Shown in pieces: positions 25,422 through 29,114 of a DNA stretch of 29,114 nucleotides. The DNA is from Bacteroidales bacterium (GTDB lineage Bacteria > Bacteroidota > Bacteroidia > Bacteroidales > ML635J-15). Position 1 is the first letter of the stretch, and each line of letters starts with the position of its first letter. Made by a program: the position numbers and the translations under genes. The DNA lies in the NCBI GenBank assembly GCA_023228725.1, contig JALOAQ010000023.1, positions 1-29,114 of the forward strand, in the 5' to 3' direction. The notes under the pieces are model-generated. The model was given only the letters and a program-made list of their open reading frames with translations. It did no database searches and was not told where the DNA came from.

Positions 25422-28400
25422 TCACTCAATCTCAATTTTATCAATCTCCTTCATCAATCTGTCTGTTTCAGAAAGGGCAACAATTATTTTTTGATAATGC
25501 AAAATATCCTCAAATTCTAATTTGCGGTCTTTACGGTCTTTCAACCATTTTTGAGCTGGTTGATAGCCACCAATGTAAAACTCCCAAGCCACTTGTGGAA
25601 CATTGTCAAAATATTGGATTTCGTTGATATAAACCTTACCGTTTTCGTATTTCAGTTTGCTGACAACATTATCTCCATCTAATGGATATTGTGTTATATA
25701 TTTTTCAACAACAGCACTTTCCAACAAATGAATTTGGCGAATTTGCTGACCCAATTCAACCAATTCCCAAAATGTTTCTTTGTCCTTTGGATATGGCACT
25801 CTCGGAAAATCTATCTTTAAAAATTCTTTGTACTTTTCTCGGTAAGTCGGTGAATGTAAAACAGCATAGATATAATCCAAAATATCAATTGGTGCAAAGG
25901 TGTTTTCGACTGTTTCTTTTTCGTTGGTAAAAGTTAAATCCAAATTTTCAGCTATTTTTTGTACACTCGTTTTATTCAAATTAGGAACTCGCTCTTTTTC
26001 TGCAAACATACCATCGGTGGATGAGTCGGGATAGAGGTAGAGAGGGAAAATGTTATCAATACTCACACTATCGGAACGTATAAATCCATTTGAAATAATG
26101 TTTTTTGAACAAAAGTAATAACTAACAGGATTGACTTGTGGTTGTCTATTGACACTTACTAATCCTATATTTTCACCTTTTAAGAAATGTTGCATGACTT
26201 CAGTTCTGGGGTAGCAATAGAATCCTTTAGAATTTCCCGTATAGAATGACCATCGAGTATCAAATGGTCTATAAGATACTTCAACAAATTTTCCTTTATT
26301 AGGATAGTTTTCTGATAAATCCTTTTTTGCAAAATTAACTTGCCAATCTCTTACATCTTTTCCTAATTTAAATTTTCCTCTGGCATCTTCATCGTCTAAG
26401 GAAAGAAATTCATCAATGGTTGCTATTACTTCTTCTTTAGTAGAATGTATTGTGAAATTATCACGAGCGGTAACAATACCAACTGAATTTACCGGAAACA
26501 ATTCATTTACTTGAAATCCTTTTTCATATTCATCCAATAATCCCAAATCCTTATAAACAAAAAAATAATTAGGCTCAACGGGTTGTAACTCATTCCACTC
26601 AATCGAATGCATATTATTTGCAATCAAGAAATCGTATTTATCTTCTCGTTTTCCGTAGATGTCGTGGTGAAAAACTTTACCTAATTCATTCGATTTTTTC
26701 TTTCCAGTTTTTACAAATATATTTATCGAAACGCCTTGCATAATGTCAAATACATTCATATCTGCACTTCCGTCTGGTGCCGTTTCTTTTTTCTTGGCAT
26801 TTCCGTGTAAATCTATCGTATAAATATTGTCGTAGGTTTTTAGCAAGTTCCATCGCATTCCACGAAAAGTAGGATTATCTAAAAAACCGTGAGGATTGAT
26901 AAACGCTAAAACGCCACTTTCGTTTTTTTCTATAAAATGCTGACCATATCGCAAAAACTTTACATAATCATCATTTATCCATTTTGGATTTCGTTCTTTT
27001 AACCTCTCTTTTCCTCCTGGTTCTTTTTTATAATCATCCATAAGGCTCATAATCCATTCGCCTTTGTTGGCGCTTTCTCCGCTATACGGCGGATTTCCCA
27101 TTACCACCATTACAGGTGTATCTCGTTTAATGTAGTTCGCTTCGTTTGCTTCGGTGCTTAACCAGTTGGCAAAAAGTGTTCCTGTTTCGGGGTGGCTTTC
27201 TTCTAAACTATTGGTTAAAAACACACGTAAACGCTGCTCTTTGGTAGGTTTATAGCCCGTATCCTTCAGTAATAAATCTAATTTAAGGTGAGCCATGGCG
27301 TAACTTGCCATGAGCAGCTCGAAGCCGTTCAATCGTGGTATTAAGTGGTTTTCAACGTAACTACTCCATATACCCTGTTGCCCTTCAAACTTTTTGTGAA
27401 TGTGTTTTATTGCTTCGGCAAGAAAAGTGCCCGTTCCTGTGGCTGGGTCAAGTATCTGTACTTTGTGTACCTCTTGTTCTACCTTCTTGCCCTGTATGTC
27501 AACCTTTACTTTGGTTTTGCTTGTATCTGCCAAACCTTGCGGCAAATCAAATTCGGTCTTTAAAATATCGTCAACCGCACGAACAATAAAATTCACAACG
27601 GGTTGCGGTGTGTACCAAACTCCACGGGCTTTTCTGAGTTTTGGGTCATATTCGCTTAAAAAAGTTTCGTAAAAATGGATAATTGGGTCTTCCATTTTGG
27701 TTGATTCTCCATAGCCCTTTAAAATTTCTTCCACATTACACGCCAAAAATATCTCTGCAAGGTTTTCAACCACCCATTTAATTCTGTCGTCAATGTCTGG
27801 ACCTGCAATGTAGCCAAACAATCGCCTTAGAAAAGGATTAGATTTTGGAATCAGCTCAGCTGCTTCTTGTCTGCTAAAATCATCTAAGGTAGGGTCGTGC
27901 AATCGAGCTGCAAACATTCCATACGCAATGGTTTGTGCATAAACATCTGCAAAACCTTGTGGTGTAATATCGTGAATCAAAATTTGTTTGAAAGCCAACA
28001 TTTGTTCTTTTAGCGTACTGTTTTCTTGATTTATTTCATCACTGGTTAAAGATTTCTCAATAATATCTGAAAGCAGGCGTGCTTTGCCTGCCATCATTTC
28101 AGCTAGTTTTTTGGGACTCTTAATAGTCTGCCCAATGTGTAATGCAAAATTTTTAATGAGGTTGGTAAAACTTTCAAAGTTTTCTGATAAAGGTTTTATG
28201 CCTTTTTCTGTTACTTCGCCAATCGCAACTTTAATTACAAATTCACCCTCACGGTATAAATGAAAATCCAGATAGTCAGTAAATATTAAATTATTCAAAG
28301 ATGCTTTATATCGGTCGAATTGTTCTTTATTTCCATTTTTCTTCGCACCTTCAAGGTCTTTATCGCCTATGTCTTTTGCTTCGATAAATCCAACTGGGAT

Positions 28401-28583
28401 ATCCTTTTTTGTCAAGATATAATCAGGGGCACCGCAACTTTGTCTTTTCGGTTCATTAGTTGCTCTAATATCTGGAACTAAGCTTTCTAAAAGCTGTTGC
28501 AAGTCTCCACGAAAAGTATGTTCAGTCGCATTGCCTAATTTGTAGCGTTTGTTTATGTTGTCTATGTATTCTTCTATTGTCAT
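25422..28583 (-). CDS. Single-chain restriction-modification enzyme (type IIG / type ISP family, N6-adenine methylase)
   Basis: A 1053-residue polypeptide that combines DNA cleavage and adenine methylation. N-terminal ~1-120 is a PD-(D/E)XK-type nuclease: Asp54 in GAPDYI, then Glu68-Ala-Lys70 in GFIEAKD. A helical coupling region spans ~120-310 (YGMFAARLHDP, FLRRLFGYI). The methyltransferase follows with motif X-like GVWYTPQP (321-328), AdoMet-binding motif I DPATGTGTF (379-387) and catalytic motif IV NPPY (497-500). The C-terminal ~500 residues are expected to include target recognition. No Walker A or SF2 helicase segment is seen between nuclease and methyltransferase, so ATP-driven translocation is unlikely and the architecture is closer to type IIG/MmeI-like enzymes, although related database entries carry the 'type ISP' name. 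It is self-contained: no separate methylase, specificity subunit or controller protein lies nearby. Confidence 0.9.
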   Translation of the reverse strand: MTIEEYIDNINKRYKLGNATEHTFRGDLQQLLESLVPDIRATNEPKRQSCGAPDYILTKKDIPVGFIEAKDIGDKDLEGAKKNGNKEQFDRYKASLNNLIFTDYLDFHLYREGEFVIKVAIGEVTEKGIKPLSENFESFTNLIKNFALHIGQTIKSPKKLAEMMAGKARLLSDIIEKSLTSDEINQENSTLKEQMLAFKQILIHDITPQGFADVYAQTIAYGMFAARLHDPTLDDFSRQEAAELIPKSNPFLRRLFGYIAGPDIDDRIKWVVENLAEIFLACNVEEILKGYGESTKMEDPIIHFYETFLSEYDPKLRKARGVWYTPQPVVNFIVRAVDDILKTEFDLPQGLADTSKTKVKVDIQGKKVEQEVHKVQILDPATGTGTFLAEAIKHIHKKFEGQQGIWSSYVENHLIPRLNGFELLMASYAMAHLKLDLLLKDTGYKPTKEQRLRVFLTNSLEESHPETGTLFANWLSTEANEANYIKRDTPVMVVMGNPPYSGESANKGEWIMSLMDDYKKEPGGKERLKERNPKWINDDYVKFLRYGQHFIEKNESGVLAFINPHGFLDNPTFRGMRWNLLKTYDNIYTIDLHGNAKKKETAPDGSADMNVFDIMQGVSINIFVKTGKKKSNELGKVFHHDIYGKREDKYDFLIANNMHSIEWNELQPVEPNYFFVYKDLGLLDEYEKGFQVNELFPVNSVGIVTARDNFTIHSTKEEVIATIDEFLSLDDEDARGKFKLGKDVRDWQVNFAKKDLSENYPNKGKFVEVSYRPFDTRWSFYTGNSKGFYCYPRTEVMQHFLKGENIGLVSVNRQPQVNPVSYYFCSKNIISNGFIRSDSVSIDNIFPLYLYPDSSTDGMFAEKERVPNLNKTSVQKIAENLDLTFTNEKETVENTFAPIDILDYIYAVLHSPTYREKYKEFLKIDFPRVPYPKDKETFWELVELGQQIRQIHLLESAVVEKYITQYPLDGDNVVSKLKYENGKVYINEIQYFDNVPQVAWEFYIGGYQPAQKWLKDRKDRKLEFEDILHYQKIIVALSETDRLMKEIDKIEIE

Positions 28584-28701
28584 TTTTTTTATATTTAAGT
28601 AGCAAATTGTCTGTTTGTATTTGTCTATTTACACTGACGGCTAACTCAGCTATCCACCAAATCCAGAAATAAGCCACTAACTTGTTACGCAATATTTCCT
28701 A

Positions 28702-28731
28702 CAAAATTACTAATATTTTTTATAAAACAAA
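28702..28731 (-). promoter_or_regulatory. Promoter of the R-M gene
   Basis: On the minus strand a -33 TTTG (28731-28728) is followed 18 nt later by the -7 element TAATTTTG (28709-28702). This is the best two-part match to the Bacteroidota consensus in the window. It lies inside the island, about 118 nt upstream of the R-M start, so the gene carries its own promoter. The 28584-28746 gap otherwise holds nothing recognisable. Confidence 0.6.
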
Positions 28732-28746
28732 GCTCCTATTAGTTTT

Positions 28747-28801
28747 AAAAAATAATTGTGGCTTATTTCAATTTAAGCCACAATTATTTCATCACAAAAC
28801 A
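28747..28801. repeat. 55-bp direct repeat, right copy
   Basis: Exact duplicate of 25310-25364. Here the minus-strand reading continues in frame into the glycosidase remnant: its last codons and stop (28775-28773) are inside the repeat. This is therefore the copy attached to the gene from which the sequence originally came. Confidence 0.95.
28750..28789 (-). terminator. Hairpin terminator overlapping the end of the decayed gene
   Basis: Second copy of the 16-bp-stem, 8-nt-loop hairpin, followed on the minus strand by a T run. The remnant gene's stop codon lies in the loop/stem boundary, so the hairpin partly overlaps its coding end. Confidence 0.8.
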
Positions 28802-29095
28802 GCCAGGCTTTTTTACCTTTGCCAATATGCCAATTGGGGCAAAATTTTTGAGCCTCTATTTTAATTTTTAAATATCTAAGTTCCAAATCAAGATTTTCTA
28901 TTTCAACCTCTTGTATATCAGTAAGATTTGCTTCTTTTTCATCAGGATTTTTTAATCTTACAATATTTTACGAGATATAATTTTTCCCATCTAATGAAAT
29001 TAAAATAGAGTGGCTTGTGTTTCAATTTTTGGGTGAAAAGTCCCGATAATCATAAATGGATTTTTTCCTGTAATTAAAACTTTTGTTTTTGCCAT
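28773..29095 (-). pseudogene. Remnant of a glycosidase C-terminal (discoidin/F5-8-like) domain
   Basis: Read on the minus strand, the stretch ending at 28773 encodes LRYLKIKIEAQKF then CPNWHIGKGKKAWLFCDEI and a stop. That resembles the C-terminal end of Bacteroidota beta-N-acetylhexosaminidase-type and related glycosidases, where the pattern is CPDWHxGxGxxAWLFxDEI. Just upstream, ISLDGKNYIS fits the preceding discoidin strand but is followed by an in-frame TAA. Before that, the homologous HPKIETQATLF runs in a different frame and ends in TAA. So at least one frameshift and one nonsense codon break it. The ATG at 29095 starts the 31-codon fragment, but it has no catalytic domain upstream in this window, and any 5' part would lie beyond the edge. 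A sequencing error cannot be excluded for a single indel. Confidence 0.6.
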
Positions 29096-29114
29096 TTTAA
29101 ATGTGTTTTACTTC

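Larger units (their letters stand above)
25310..28801. mobile_element. Restriction-modification gene island bounded by 55-bp direct repeats
   Basis: One repeat copy plus 3382 bp of unique DNA (25365-28746) carries a single R-M gene with its own promoter, and lies between kbl and a decayed convergent gene. Neither a transposase nor an integrase is encoded, and only a 7-bp inverted match (GGAGCTT 25402-25408, complement 28730-28736) is found near the ends. Codon use in the R-M gene looks visibly richer in G+C than its neighbours, particularly around 27.1-27.7 kb. The pattern fits 'insertion with long target duplication' described for R-M genes. That the 55 bp is a target duplication is inference; the identity and positions are directly seen. 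Confidence 0.7.

Noticed and set aside
28621..28700. Integron attC-like site upstream of the R-M gene
   Set aside because: TAAC and GTTA pieces are present, but the paired R/L core boxes and a folded cassette structure are not.
25402..28736. Terminal inverted repeats of a transposon
   Set aside because: Only a 7-bp match (GGAGCTT / AAGCTCC) at unequal distances from the ends, with no transposase gene.
28682..28864. 60-codon plus-strand reading frame across the right repeat
   Set aside because: It runs through the promoter, the hairpin and antisense to the decayed gene, and shows no protein-like features.

Overview
The window looks like a chromosomal segment of a Bacteroidota bacterium. It is strongly AT-rich, and its intergenic promoters match the Bacteroidota -7 element TAnnTTTG. 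Several genes are typical of the phylum: a lipidated Omp85 protein of the TamL type, a DUF4835/PorD-like protein, a Bacteroidota-style omega subunit, and the gene order HU, tiny basic ribosomal-type protein, RNase G. The family or genus cannot be fixed from the sequence alone. I saw no rRNA, tRNA, CRISPR array, transposase or integrase.

Layout. 1-1.9 kb: a GH5-like surface lipoprotein. 1.9-4.5 kb, minus strand: mgtE followed by a PLP-dependent Cys/Met-metabolism enzyme; mgtE has a leader that could switch between two RNA folds. 4.8-7.1 kb: an unrecognised lipoprotein coupled to a polyprenyl-phosphate sugar transferase. 7.2-11.3 kb: HU, a 30-residue bS22/COX24-like protein, rng and dsbD, closed by a strong terminator. 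11.3-16.3 kb, minus strand: a tight envelope and housekeeping operon, bamD-rpoZ-coaBC-porD-recN. 16.4-17.1 kb: an AlkD-type glycosylase. 17.2-22.1 kb: lpxK overlapping a purine nucleoside phosphorylase, then tamL and a small outer-membrane barrel. 22.1-23.9 kb, minus strand: asd coupled to a membrane-anchored GH25 muramidase. 24.1-25.3 kb: kbl.

The accessory part is 25.3-28.8 kb. One large restriction-modification polypeptide (nuclease, N6-adenine methyltransferase and target-recognition region in one chain) lies between two identical 55-bp direct repeats. Each repeat holds a 16-bp-stem terminator. Read on the minus strand, each also holds the last codons of a decayed gene, whose remnant continues beyond the right repeat (28773-29095) and resembles the C-terminal domain of Bacteroidota glycosidases. 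The simplest reading is that the R-M gene was inserted between kbl and this convergent gene with a 55-bp duplication of the target, leaving the kbl terminator intact and giving the R-M gene a terminator of its own. No transposase, integrase or convincing terminal inverted repeats are visible, which fits the 'insertion with long target duplication' pattern proposed for R-M genes.

Most of the remaining genes serve the envelope: outer-membrane assembly (BamD, TamL), lipid A (LpxK), type IX secretion (PorD-like), peptidoglycan precursor supply and cleavage (Asd, GH25), periplasmic disulfide reduction (DsbD) and glycan priming (sugar transferase).
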